From JAWLCG01 sp041687295 (GTDB taxonomy: Bacteria > Planctomycetota > Phycisphaerae > SM23-33 > FEN-1343), in the NCBI GenBank assembly GCA_041687295.1, contig JAWLCG010000002.1:1-47115 (forward strand): DNA of 47,115 nucleotides. The letters are read 5' to 3'. The stretch's first letter is position 1. Each line of letters begins with the position of its first letter. Below the pieces are notes generated by a model. That model had not been told where the DNA came from and searched no databases. It saw only the letters and a list, made by a program, of their open reading frames with translations. The position numbers and the translations under genes are program-made. This document shows positions 17,458-24,335 of this stretch, one piece after another.

Positions 17458-19851
17458 ATGATGCAGCATGAACCCCATGGCGTGTTCCCCTCGCACCATG
17501 GTCGAGAGTACCTGGACAGTGACTGGACGTTGGCTTTCACGCACCCACGGACCGGGCAGCGCCATGAGATGACCGCCACCGTGCCGGGCAATGTCGAGGT
17601 CGACCTCCAGCGCGAGGGGCTCATCGACGATCCCTGGCCGGCCGACAGCGTCACGGCCCTGCGGGCCTTCGAGCGCGTGGACGACTGGACCTACTCCCGC
17701 CGATTCGACGCCCCACCTCGCCGGGCCGGCGAGACCGTCTGCCTGGTCTTCGAGGGCATCGACACGATCGCCGACGTACACCTCAACGGCGAGCGGGTCC
17801 TGCGCTGCGAGAACATGCACATCCCGCACCGCCTGGACGTCACCGGTCGCCTCCGGCCGACGGCGAACGAGCTGGAGGTCCGCATCTTCAGCCCCGAACT
17901 CCACGCCCGCCGGTTCCCGTACCCGGCCGGGCAGGTCTCGCGGCCACACCGCCAGGCCGAGGCGTACCTCCGCAAGGCCCGCCACATGTGGGGCTGGGAC
18001 AACGCCCCGCGGCTGCTCAGCGCGGGGCTGTGGCGGCCGGTGTACCTGGAGATCCTGCCGGCGGTCCGCTTCACGGACGTCTACGCCTACACCCAGCGGG
18101 TGACGGCCGAGGAGGTCTGGATCGGCTGCGACTGGGCCATCGAGACGCCCGACACGGACCTGGCGGGCTACCGGGGCCTGCTGCGGCTGTCGCGGGGCGG
18201 GGCGGTCGAGCACGAGGTCGCCTTCGACGTCGAGTTCACCGCCGGCAAGGTCCGCCACCGGCTTCCACGCCAGGCCGTGCAACTGTGGTGGCCCCGGGTC
18301 TACGGCGAGCCGGTCCTGTACGACCTGTCGCTGCACCTGCTGCGGCAGGGCGGGGAGGTCGCCCGATGGGAAGGCCGGTTCGGCGTCCGCGAACTCGAAC
18401 TGGTCATGTCCGACGTCACCAACGCCGCCGGCGAGGGTGAGTTCGTCTTCGTCTGCAACGGCGAGCGGATCTACATCAACGGCACGAACTGGAAGCCGCT
18501 GGACGCCCTGCACTCGCGGGCAGCCGGGAAGGTCCGGCGGGCCCTGGAGCTGTGCCTGGACCTGCACTGCAACATGGTGCGGATCTGGGGCGGGGGCGTC
18601 TACGAGGACCACGCCTTCTTCGACTTCTGCGATGAGCACGGCCTGCTGGTGTGGCAGGACTTCATGTTCGCCTGCGAGTTCCCGCCCCGGGACGAGCGGT
18701 TCCAGCAGGCGGTGGCCGTCGAGGCCGAGGCCGTCGTCAAGCGGCTGCGCAACCACCCGTCGCTGGCGCTGTGGTGCGGGGACAACGAGGTCGACGCGAC
18801 CTTCACCTGGGACACGCTGATCCCCAGGCACCTGCTGCCCTCGCACAACGAGATCACCCGGAAGGTGCTGCGCAACGCCGTGCTCGACCACGACCCGTAC
18901 CGCAACTACGTGCCCAGCTCGCCGTACGTCAGCGACGCCATCGCCCGCCAGCGTTGGTTGCCGGCCGACAAGCGGTCCGACCTGGCCACGCCGGAGTCGC
19001 ACCTGTACCCCGGTGACGAGCACTTCCGCGAAGCCTTCCGCCGCTCGGCCGCCCACTTCATCGGCGAGACCGGCCCGTTCTTCATCAACGCCATGTCGCA
19101 GAGCCCCGACATCGTCCAGCGCGAGCTGCCCCGCGCCCGGCGGCTGTGGGATGCGCCCATCGACCGGCGCGACTACACCCTCGATCGCCACCAGACCGAC
19201 GTGTACTTCCTGACCTGGAAGGACGCCCTGCGCCGCCGCCTGGTCCACCTGTTCGGCCGGGAGTTCGGCCTGGAGAACTGGGAGGAACTGGCCCTGGCGA
19301 CGAACATCCTGTGCGGGGAGATCTTCAAGTTCGCCATCGAGTATTCGCGGGCGAGCAAGTGGCGCAAGACGGGCGTGTTGTGGTGGTCGCTGCTGGATAT
19401 GTGGCCGATGATGATGAACTACTCGGTGGTGGACTATCACCTCCAACCCAAGCAGCCGGCGTACGACTGGATCCGCCAGTCCCAGCAGCCGCTGTGCCTG
19501 ATGGTCGTCGAGCGTCAGGCCGGCCGGCCGGAACTGTTCGTCGCCAACGACACGCTCGGCGACTTTGCGGGGAGCTATCGCGTCACCCGGGTGGACGCCG
19601 AGGGGCGCGAGCAAGGTCTGGCGGATGGCCCGTTCAAGGTCCGCGGCAACAGCTCGCTGATGCTTCGCGAGATGCCATCCGGTGCCGAACGCGGGCTTTG
19701 GCTGATCGAATGGGCCGCTCGGGACAGGCGGGGGGTGAATCACTATGTCTCGGCGGATACCCCCATCCCTTGTGACGCATACCGGTCTTGGGTGGACAGG
19801 GTCCGCACCGCCTATGGTCGGTTGCCTCTCCAGGCGGAGGGGAACCGCTGA
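17458..19851 (+). CDS. GH2 beta-mannosidase
   Basis: 797 residues from ATG 17458 (GGAGGG about 11 bases upstream; a second ATG follows at 17461). The N-terminal sugar-binding domain (ATVPGNVEVDLQREGLIDDP) and the linker TYSRRFDAP are characteristic of GH2 beta-mannosidases. KARHMWGWDNAPRLLSAGLW is a mannosidase hallmark. The barrel shows NMVRIWGGGVYED and DEHGLLVWQDFMFACEFPP. The acid/base is Glu444 in LWCGDNEVD (Asp replaces the more common Asn two residues before), and the nucleophile is Glu537 in HFIGETGP. The enzyme releases mannose from the non-reducing end of beta-manno-oligosaccharides. Without a leader it is cytoplasmic, pairing functionally with the exported GH26 mannanase at the left edge. 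It is the last gene of the LacI-led run. Confidence 0.93.
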   Translation: MMQHEPHGVFPSHHGREYLDSDWTLAFTHPRTGQRHEMTATVPGNVEVDLQREGLIDDPWPADSVTALRAFERVDDWTYSRRFDAPPRRAGETVCLVFEGIDTIADVHLNGERVLRCENMHIPHRLDVTGRLRPTANELEVRIFSPELHARRFPYPAGQVSRPHRQAEAYLRKARHMWGWDNAPRLLSAGLWRPVYLEILPAVRFTDVYAYTQRVTAEEVWIGCDWAIETPDTDLAGYRGLLRLSRGGAVEHEVAFDVEFTAGKVRHRLPRQAVQLWWPRVYGEPVLYDLSLHLLRQGGEVARWEGRFGVRELELVMSDVTNAAGEGEFVFVCNGERIYINGTNWKPLDALHSRAAGKVRRALELCLDLHCNMVRIWGGGVYEDHAFFDFCDEHGLLVWQDFMFACEFPPRDERFQQAVAVEAEAVVKRLRNHPSLALWCGDNEVDATFTWDTLIPRHLLPSHNEITRKVLRNAVLDHDPYRNYVPSSPYVSDAIARQRWLPADKRSDLATPESHLYPGDEHFREAFRRSAAHFIGETGPFFINAMSQSPDIVQRELPRARRLWDAPIDRRDYTLDRHQTDVYFLTWKDALRRRLVHLFGREFGLENWEELALATNILCGEIFKFAIEYSRASKWRKTGVLWWSLLDMWPMMMNYSVVDYHLQPKQPAYDWIRQSQQPLCLMVVERQAGRPELFVANDTLGDFAGSYRVTRVDAEGREQGLADGPFKVRGNSSLMLREMPSGAERGLWLIEWAARDRRGVNHYVSADTPIPCDAYRSWVDRVRTAYGRLPLQAEGNR

Positions 19852-20123
19852 GGCCTCTCGAATCGTTCTTGACGACTGCCAACGCACATGCAACCGTGCC
19901 ATGACAATCCGATGCGAGCCCCCCAACAGAAGATCGCCGGCCATGCCGGAGTTGATGATGTCACCTTCAGCTACGCACTTGGCGGGGCTTCGGAGCAGGC
20001 GCGTCTGAGCGGAAAGCCCGTCCGTTGCGTTCGTAAGGCGGCGTTGGCGTCCGGCTGTGTTGCGTGTTCGTGTTCGGCCGCGCAGGCTGGTTCGCTGGCC
20101 GCACGGAACAGAGGGGCTGGGCG
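19852..20123. other. Non-coding stretch after the GH2 gene
   Basis: This stretch has no convincing coding frame, Rho-independent terminator or promoter pair. A short palindromic CCGGCCATGCCGG segment (about 19936-19948) is the only structured spot. It separates the LacI-led block from the broken HAD gene. Confidence 0.4.
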
Positions 20124-20303
20124 ATGAACTGGGCCGTGTTGTTCGACATCCACGGAACCATGGTCGACAACCGCCGATTCCACGAGGCCGCGTGGATCGA
20201 GCTGGGTCGGCGGCGAGGGCTGGCTGTCACGCCCGAGTACTACAAGGCCCACATGTGTAAAGGGCGGAGTAAAGCCGTGGCGCGGGGCGGAGCAAAGGCG
20301 TAG
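20124..20303 (+). pseudogene. HAD-superfamily (beta-phosphoglucomutase-like) phosphatase, truncated
   Basis: ATG 20124 starts MNWAVLFDIHGTMVDNRRFH, the N-terminus of a HAD phosphatase or sugar-phosphate mutase, followed by a helical cap start AAWIELGRRRGLAVTPEYY. Homology stops at about codon 43 (20253), exactly where TGTGTAAAGG of the IS debris begins; the last 16 codons up to TAG 20301 are IS terminal repeat. The intact gene would have about 210-230 residues. Motif I reads DIHGT instead of DxDGT, so the second catalytic Asp is His, a one-base change consistent with decay after truncation. The missing 3' part is not on the far side of the IS debris. Confidence 0.74.
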
Positions 20304-20307
20304 CGCC
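20262..20307. repeat. Tandem terminal repeat of the left IS21 end
   Basis: Two adjacent copies of a unit of about 22 bases, GGGCGGAGTAAAGCCGTGGC and GGGCGGAGCAAAGGCGTAGC, run from the left boundary towards the minus-strand istB fragment. IS21-family elements carry such multiple terminal repeats as transposase-binding sites. Confidence 0.65.
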
Positions 20308-20348
20308 CATGCGTAGGTCTACCCCGGACCGCCCGGGGCGTCAATGCG

Positions 20349-20565
20349 TCAGGTCTCGGCTCTCTGGGATCGCTTGCGTCGCATGCGTCGCATGCGTCGC
20401 TGGCTGTCCCGCAGGCGATAGCTCTCGCCGTTGGCTTCCACGATATGCACCCGATGCGTCAGGCGGTCCAGCATGGCCCCGGTCAGACGCTCGGAGCCGC
20501 ACACCTCTGCCCACTGCTCAAAGGGCAGGTTGGTGGTGATGACCAGGCTCTGGCGTTCGTAGGCC
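20349..20565 (-). pseudogene. istB: istB C-terminal fragment (IS21-family ATP-binding helper)
   Basis: On the minus strand, reading from about 20565 to the stop at 20349, the frame gives AYERQSLVITTNLPFEQW, GSERLTGAMLDRLTHR and NGESYRLRDSQRR. This is the IstB C-terminus, with the sensor-type STNLPF strand and the conserved LLDRLTHR helix. The tail is arginine/methionine-rich because of a tandem CGTCGCATG repeat at about 20377-20401. IstB is the AAA+ helper that activates the IstA transposase. Walker A and B regions are absent, so this copy is dead. Confidence 0.8.
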
Positions 20566-20736
20566 CGGCTGACCGCGGCCCTGCTGGACCGACTGACCCA
20601 CCGCTGCCACATCTTCGAGATGAACGGCGAGAGCTACCGCTTCCGCGAGTCGGTCCGCGCCGGCAAGGGGGCCAAGCCCACCGCCGAGGCCCAGCCGGCC
20701 CCGGCCCCGACGGCCTCGATCGCCAAGGAGAACTGA
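20566..20736 (+). pseudogene. istB: Second istB C-terminal fragment, opposite strand
   Basis: On the plus strand, RLTAALLDRLTHRCHIFEM then NGESYRFRES, an Ala/Pro-rich tail and a TGA at 20734-20736 form another IstB C-terminus. Its sequence and tail differ from the minus-strand copy, so it comes from a different IS21-family element rather than from duplication of the same one. The two fragments meet near CCCGGCTGACC (about 20563-20573), which is coding for both and may be the microhomology where they were joined. Confidence 0.78.
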
Positions 20737-20778
20737 CCTCTACCGCCGCCGCCCCCAGCGGCCTATACTATCACCCCC

Positions 20779-20811
20779 GGTGGGCCCGGATTGCGTGCCG
20801 AGGTGGGCCCG
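20779..20811. repeat. Direct repeats of the right IS21 end
   Basis: GGTGGGCCCG occurs at 20779-20788 and again at 20802-20811, just downstream of the plus-strand istB stop and before the terminal GATTACCA. The spacing and position fit transposase-binding terminal repeats of the second element. The next 289 bp (20831-21119) show no gene or clear signal. Confidence 0.5.
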
Positions 20812-21119
20812 CTTCACTCGCCGATTACCATACCTCCGCGAGTTGGCCGGTGTGGTGGCCGGCCCTGCGGGCGCGCAGAGCGTTTCGGCGAACGCTCGGG
20901 ACTGGAGCAAGCATTGCTGGGAACGAAACTGTCTCTCATTGCCCGGCTACGTGCCCCGCGCCACCGGCCGGTCGAGGTTGGGTGTCACCACCAAGGGATG
21001 ACCGGCATGCCCCATGGAGTACGGGTTGTGTTGGTCGCTGAAGAGGAGAGGAATGCTCTGACGCTTCTCCAGAACGCTTCTCCGTGGCATTACGTCGGTT
21101 CAGCATCCTCACGCTTCGA

Positions 21120-23363
21120 TCATGTCCCAGCGTGCAGTTCGGCGCGGCGGATGACCTCGTCCTGTGTGGCACCGTCGAGCGTGCTGAATCGCGCGCTGAA
21201 GCCGCTGACGCGCACCGTGAGGTCGGGGTGGCGCTGCGGGTTCTCGCGGGCTTCGCGCAGAATCCGGGCGTCGACGGCGTTGACTTGCAGCACCGAGCCG
21301 CCGCAGGCCAGGAAGCGGTGGAGGACGGCCTCGACGAGCATCGCGCCACGCCCGCCGGGCGTGAGGGGCAGCTTCATGTCCAGCACTGCCACGACGGGGT
21401 AGGCTGTCAGGTCGACCGGCTCGATGGCCGAGAGCACGTCCCCGATGGCGCCGCGGGGGCCCAGGGCCGTGATGCTCGGGCCCATGCCCTGGCTGAAGTC
21501 GTCCTTCGCGTTCCGCCCGTCCGGCGTGGCCCCGCAGGCCCGGCCGCGACTGACGTTGCTGCGGTGGGCGAACAAGCTCGCCACGTACTGGCCTCCGCGG
21601 GAGTTGGGCTGCCCCGTGCCGATGGCGGCGAGGTCCGCGAAGACCCGGGCTGCGAAGGCCTGCAGGACCGCATCGTCGTCCCGGCCGAACTTGGGCGCCC
21701 GGTGGATCAGTCGCTGGCGCAGCCGCTCGAGGCCCTCGAAGTCGCGTTCGCACGCGGCGGCCAACTCGTCCATCGTCATCTCGCCCGTCTCAAACACCAT
21801 GCGCCGGACGGCGTAGAGCGAATCGATCAGCGTGCCGATGCCGACGAAGTCCACGCTGGCGGTGCTGTAGCGGCAGCCACCTTCGGTCATGTCCTTGGCG
21901 TCGGCGGTGCAGTCGTCGATGGTGGCCGACAGCAGTGGGCAGGCGTTGTACTCGGCCCCCTGGGCCTCCAGGCGGTTGCGGTTCTCGATCAGCCGATGCA
22001 CGACGCGGCGCAGGTTCTCCAGGTAGGAGTGGTAGAAGCCCTCGAAGTTCGCACAGTCGGCCTGCGACGTCAGTTCCAGCCGTTCGCCCTCGCGAAAGGC
22101 CGCCCATGTCCCCGGCCGCAGGCCAATCTCCAGCACGGCCGGCAAGCTGAAGAACATCGTCGCCCGGCTGCTGATCTCTGTGTTCTGCAGGATGTTCTCC
22201 TGGCAGCCGCCGCCGACGTAGAGTCGGGCGTCGCGGAGGGCCTTGCCGGTCTTCACGTTGGCCTCAATCACCACGTCGTCGTTGTAGACGGCCATTACGT
22301 TCGTGCCGGCGGCGATGAAGTCGGCCAGCAGGGCGAAGTACTCCTGCGAGTGGCGGGGCGACAGCCGCGCCTGCAGCTTCGGGCTCACCAGGCGCAGCTC
22401 GCGGTAGCACTCGACGATCATCCGCGTCACGTCGTTGTACACGACCTCGCCGTCGGCGTTGCAGCCACCGATGAAGACCACCGTGGAGGTCTCCTTCCTC
22501 ATCCGCAGGGCCTCGAACTTCACATCCGTGTAGGCCAGGAACGCGGCCAGCAGGTCCTTCGCCTCCTCCGGAGTGATACGGCCGGCGGCGAGGTCGGCCT
22601 GGTAGTACGGCCAGAGCATGCGGTCGATGTGCCCGAAGGCGCTGACGCCCATCCCATCGATCGAGGCGATAATCTCGCGGCTGAACAGGATCGTGTTGAG
22701 CGCCTCGAAGAACGTCGCCGGCGGTTCGGCCGGCACGCGGGGGGCGGTCTGGGCGATGCGTTCCAGGCGGCTCCGCACGCGCGGGTCGGCCTCGTCGGCC
22801 AGCATCTCGTGGGCGCGCTCCCCGAAGCGGTGGGCGATGGCGATCATCGCCTCGAGGCCGGTGATCTGCGCCTGCAGGAACTCCCGCTGGCGGTGGTCCT
22901 CGGCCGTCTCCAGGCGCTGCTGCGCCCGGTCGATCAGCCCCCGCAGCCCCAGGCGCAGCACGTTGTCGTAGCCGACGCAGTGATGGTCGAGGTCCGAATC
23001 GGCCTGGCCGTTGAAGCTGACCAGCCCCTGCCACGGCTCGCGCCACTCGGCCGCCCGCCGCTCGTACTCCAGCCCGAACGGCTCGCTTCGCAGCCACCCG
23101 CCGATGCCATCGCGCCCCCAGCTGTGGCGGCTCCGGCCGGACTGCAGCTCGAAGTAGAACGGGCAGTGGCGGAACACCTTCACGTCGCACTCGCGGGCGG
23201 CGGCCTCGTAGCACAGCGCCTTGCGGCGGAAGGGCGTCCACTCGGGGTGGGAGCGGCTCTGCTGCGAAAGCGAGCGACAGAGATCGTCCACGTCGACCGG
23301 GTAGGTCGCGTAGAAGCTGTCCAGCTCGCTATCGAAGGCCTCGCGCTGATCAAGGAAAGACAT
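21120..23363 (-). CDS. Glycyl-radical enzyme (eliminase/dehydratase type)
   Basis: 747 residues, ATG at 23363 preceded by GGGAG. The C-terminus holds the glycyl-radical motif VRVSGFSARFSTL with the radical Gly721. The thiyl-forming cysteine is Cys387 in GGGCQEN, followed two residues later by Glu389. The Cys-x-Glu arrangement is that of glycerol-dehydratase/choline-lyase-type eliminases, not the Cys-Cys pair of pyruvate formate-lyase, so a C-O or C-N bond-cleaving lyase is more likely than a PFL. DMTEGGCRYST and CGATPDGRNAKDDFSQGMGP match the family's barrel. The enzyme works only without oxygen and needs a radical-SAM activase; none lies in the window. It is divergent from an AraC regulator with 114 bp between them. 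A dehydratase for a deoxy-sugar-derived diol or a related small product is a reasonable guess, not shown. Confidence 0.88.
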   Translation of the reverse strand: MSFLDQREAFDSELDSFYATYPVDVDDLCRSLSQQSRSHPEWTPFRRKALCYEAAARECDVKVFRHCPFYFELQSGRSRHSWGRDGIGGWLRSEPFGLEYERRAAEWREPWQGLVSFNGQADSDLDHHCVGYDNVLRLGLRGLIDRAQQRLETAEDHRQREFLQAQITGLEAMIAIAHRFGERAHEMLADEADPRVRSRLERIAQTAPRVPAEPPATFFEALNTILFSREIIASIDGMGVSAFGHIDRMLWPYYQADLAAGRITPEEAKDLLAAFLAYTDVKFEALRMRKETSTVVFIGGCNADGEVVYNDVTRMIVECYRELRLVSPKLQARLSPRHSQEYFALLADFIAAGTNVMAVYNDDVVIEANVKTGKALRDARLYVGGGCQENILQNTEISSRATMFFSLPAVLEIGLRPGTWAAFREGERLELTSQADCANFEGFYHSYLENLRRVVHRLIENRNRLEAQGAEYNACPLLSATIDDCTADAKDMTEGGCRYSTASVDFVGIGTLIDSLYAVRRMVFETGEMTMDELAAACERDFEGLERLRQRLIHRAPKFGRDDDAVLQAFAARVFADLAAIGTGQPNSRGGQYVASLFAHRSNVSRGRACGATPDGRNAKDDFSQGMGPSITALGPRGAIGDVLSAIEPVDLTAYPVVAVLDMKLPLTPGGRGAMLVEAVLHRFLACGGSVLQVNAVDARILREARENPQRHPDLTVRVSGFSARFSTLDGATQDEVIRRAELHAGT

Positions 23364-23477
23364 TGGTCATCTCCCGGTGGGGATTTGTTGCTTGCTATCT
23401 GGAGGATACGGCGACATAGTCCTGTTGTCATGCATGAAGCAGTGGAAACATGTATTCCGCAGGTGGGTAAATGTTGC
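23364..23477. promoter_or_regulatory. Divergent control region with palindromes
   Basis: The region between the GRE and AraC starts contains the perfect 10-bp palindrome TCATGCATGA (23428-23437) and GGAA-N7-TTCC (GGAAACATGTATTCC, about 23444-23458). A weak plus-strand promoter, TTGCTA, 17 bases, CATAGT (ending near 23418), lies ahead of them. The palindromes sit where an AraC-type activator or repressor could bind between the divergent genes. The assignment is positional only. Confidence 0.35.
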
Positions 23478-24335
23478 ATGCGAGTTGAGGAAGTCACAAG
23501 TCATCCCTGGCCGCGGCCCGAGCCGCCCCCGGGCGCTTCGGTCTGGCCGGACCTGGTGGGGCGGCTGGTCGGCTACGGCTCCAGCCGGCGTGCGGCGGTG
23601 CGTCCTTACGTGATCCCGCACCTGATCCTCCGCGGCAGCGGGACGTTCCGCAGCGAGGCCGGAACCTTTCCCGTGACGGCGGGGGACATGTTCACCCTCT
23701 GGCCCGGCGTGGCGCACGAGTTCTGGGAGTCGCCGGAGGACCCTTGGCAGTTCTACTGGATGCGGCTGAGCGGGCCGGGCAGTGAGCCGCTGGGGCGGGC
23801 CTGGGGGTTCGGCCCCGAGCGGCCCGTGCGGCCCGCGGCGTCGGTGGAGCGTTCGATCCAGGTCTTCGGCGAGATGTTCCGCTACTGGGGACGTCCCGAG
23901 CGGCGCGACCCGTTCACCGGGCTGTCGCTGCTGTTCGAGCTGGTGGCGGCGTCGAGCGGACGGCAGACGGCTACGGGCGACGACCCCGCCCAGCAACTCG
24001 TCCGCCGATGCCAGGCGACGATCGACTCGTTGATCGAAACCGACCTCAACGTCAACCAGTTGGCCGAGCTGGTGGGCACCGCGCGGAGTACGCTGTGGCG
24101 AGCCTTCCGCGACGTACTCGGCATAACCGTGGTGGAATACATCCGCCGGGCGCGGATCGAGCGGGGCAAGCAGCTGCTGGCCCACACGACACTGAAGGTC
24201 TCCGCCATCGCCCCGCTCTGCGGCTTCCGGGACCCCAAGTACTTCCAGCACTGCTTTCGGCAGCAGGAGGGCGTCTCCCCGGGTCGGTGGCGCGAAGGCA
24301 GAGTGCAGGCAATCGCAAAGGAGAGACGGGGATGA
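23478..24335 (+). CDS. AraC-family transcriptional regulator
   Basis: 285 residues from ATG 23478 (AGGTGGG about 10 bases upstream). An earlier ATG at 23430 has no ribosome site and overlaps the TCATGCATGA palindrome. The N-terminal half is a cupin sugar-sensor (YVIPHLILRGSGTF, AGDMFTLWPGVAHEFWESPED). The C-terminus has the paired AraC helix-turn-helix units: LNVNQLAELVGTARSTLWRA and VSAIAPLCGFRDPKYFQHCF, ending SPGRWREG. It is divergent from the GRE and its stop overlaps the start of a sulfatase (ATGA), so it probably senses a sugar and controls both sides. Confidence 0.91.
   Translation: MRVEEVTSHPWPRPEPPPGASVWPDLVGRLVGYGSSRRAAVRPYVIPHLILRGSGTFRSEAGTFPVTAGDMFTLWPGVAHEFWESPEDPWQFYWMRLSGPGSEPLGRAWGFGPERPVRPAASVERSIQVFGEMFRYWGRPERRDPFTGLSLLFELVAASSGRQTATGDDPAQQLVRRCQATIDSLIETDLNVNQLAELVGTARSTLWRAFRDVLGITVVEYIRRARIERGKQLLAHTTLKVSAIAPLCGFRDPKYFQHCFRQQEGVSPGRWREGRVQAIAKERRG

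Larger units (their letters stand above)
20254..20830. mobile_element. IS21-family debris: two istB 3' ends with terminal repeats, in opposite orientation
   Basis: The left boundary TGTGTAAAGG (20254) and the right boundary GATTACCA (20830) have the TG/CA termini expected of IS21-family ends. Inside are two different istB 3' ends pointing outwards, each followed by its own set of direct repeats. No istA and no istB 5' part remain. The arrangement is best read as two IS21-type elements inserted near each other and then joined by an internal deletion or inversion. It truncates the HAD gene on the left. The element boundaries are inferred, not proven by a target-site duplication. Confidence 0.7.

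Noticed and set aside
20377..20401. Tandem CGTCGCATG repeat as a possible CRISPR or regulatory repeat
   Set aside because: It has only two to three short units without spacers and lies inside the istB 3' end, encoding the Arg/Met tail.
21120..23363. Annotation of the GRE as pyruvate formate-lyase
   Set aside because: The active site has Cys-x-Glu (GCQEN) instead of adjacent cysteines, so an eliminase-type GRE fits better.
21084..23477. Very long open frame on the plus strand opposite the GRE gene
   Set aside because: It is the antisense of a confident glycyl-radical enzyme gene, shows no recognisable domains before the AraC part, and arises from high GC content.
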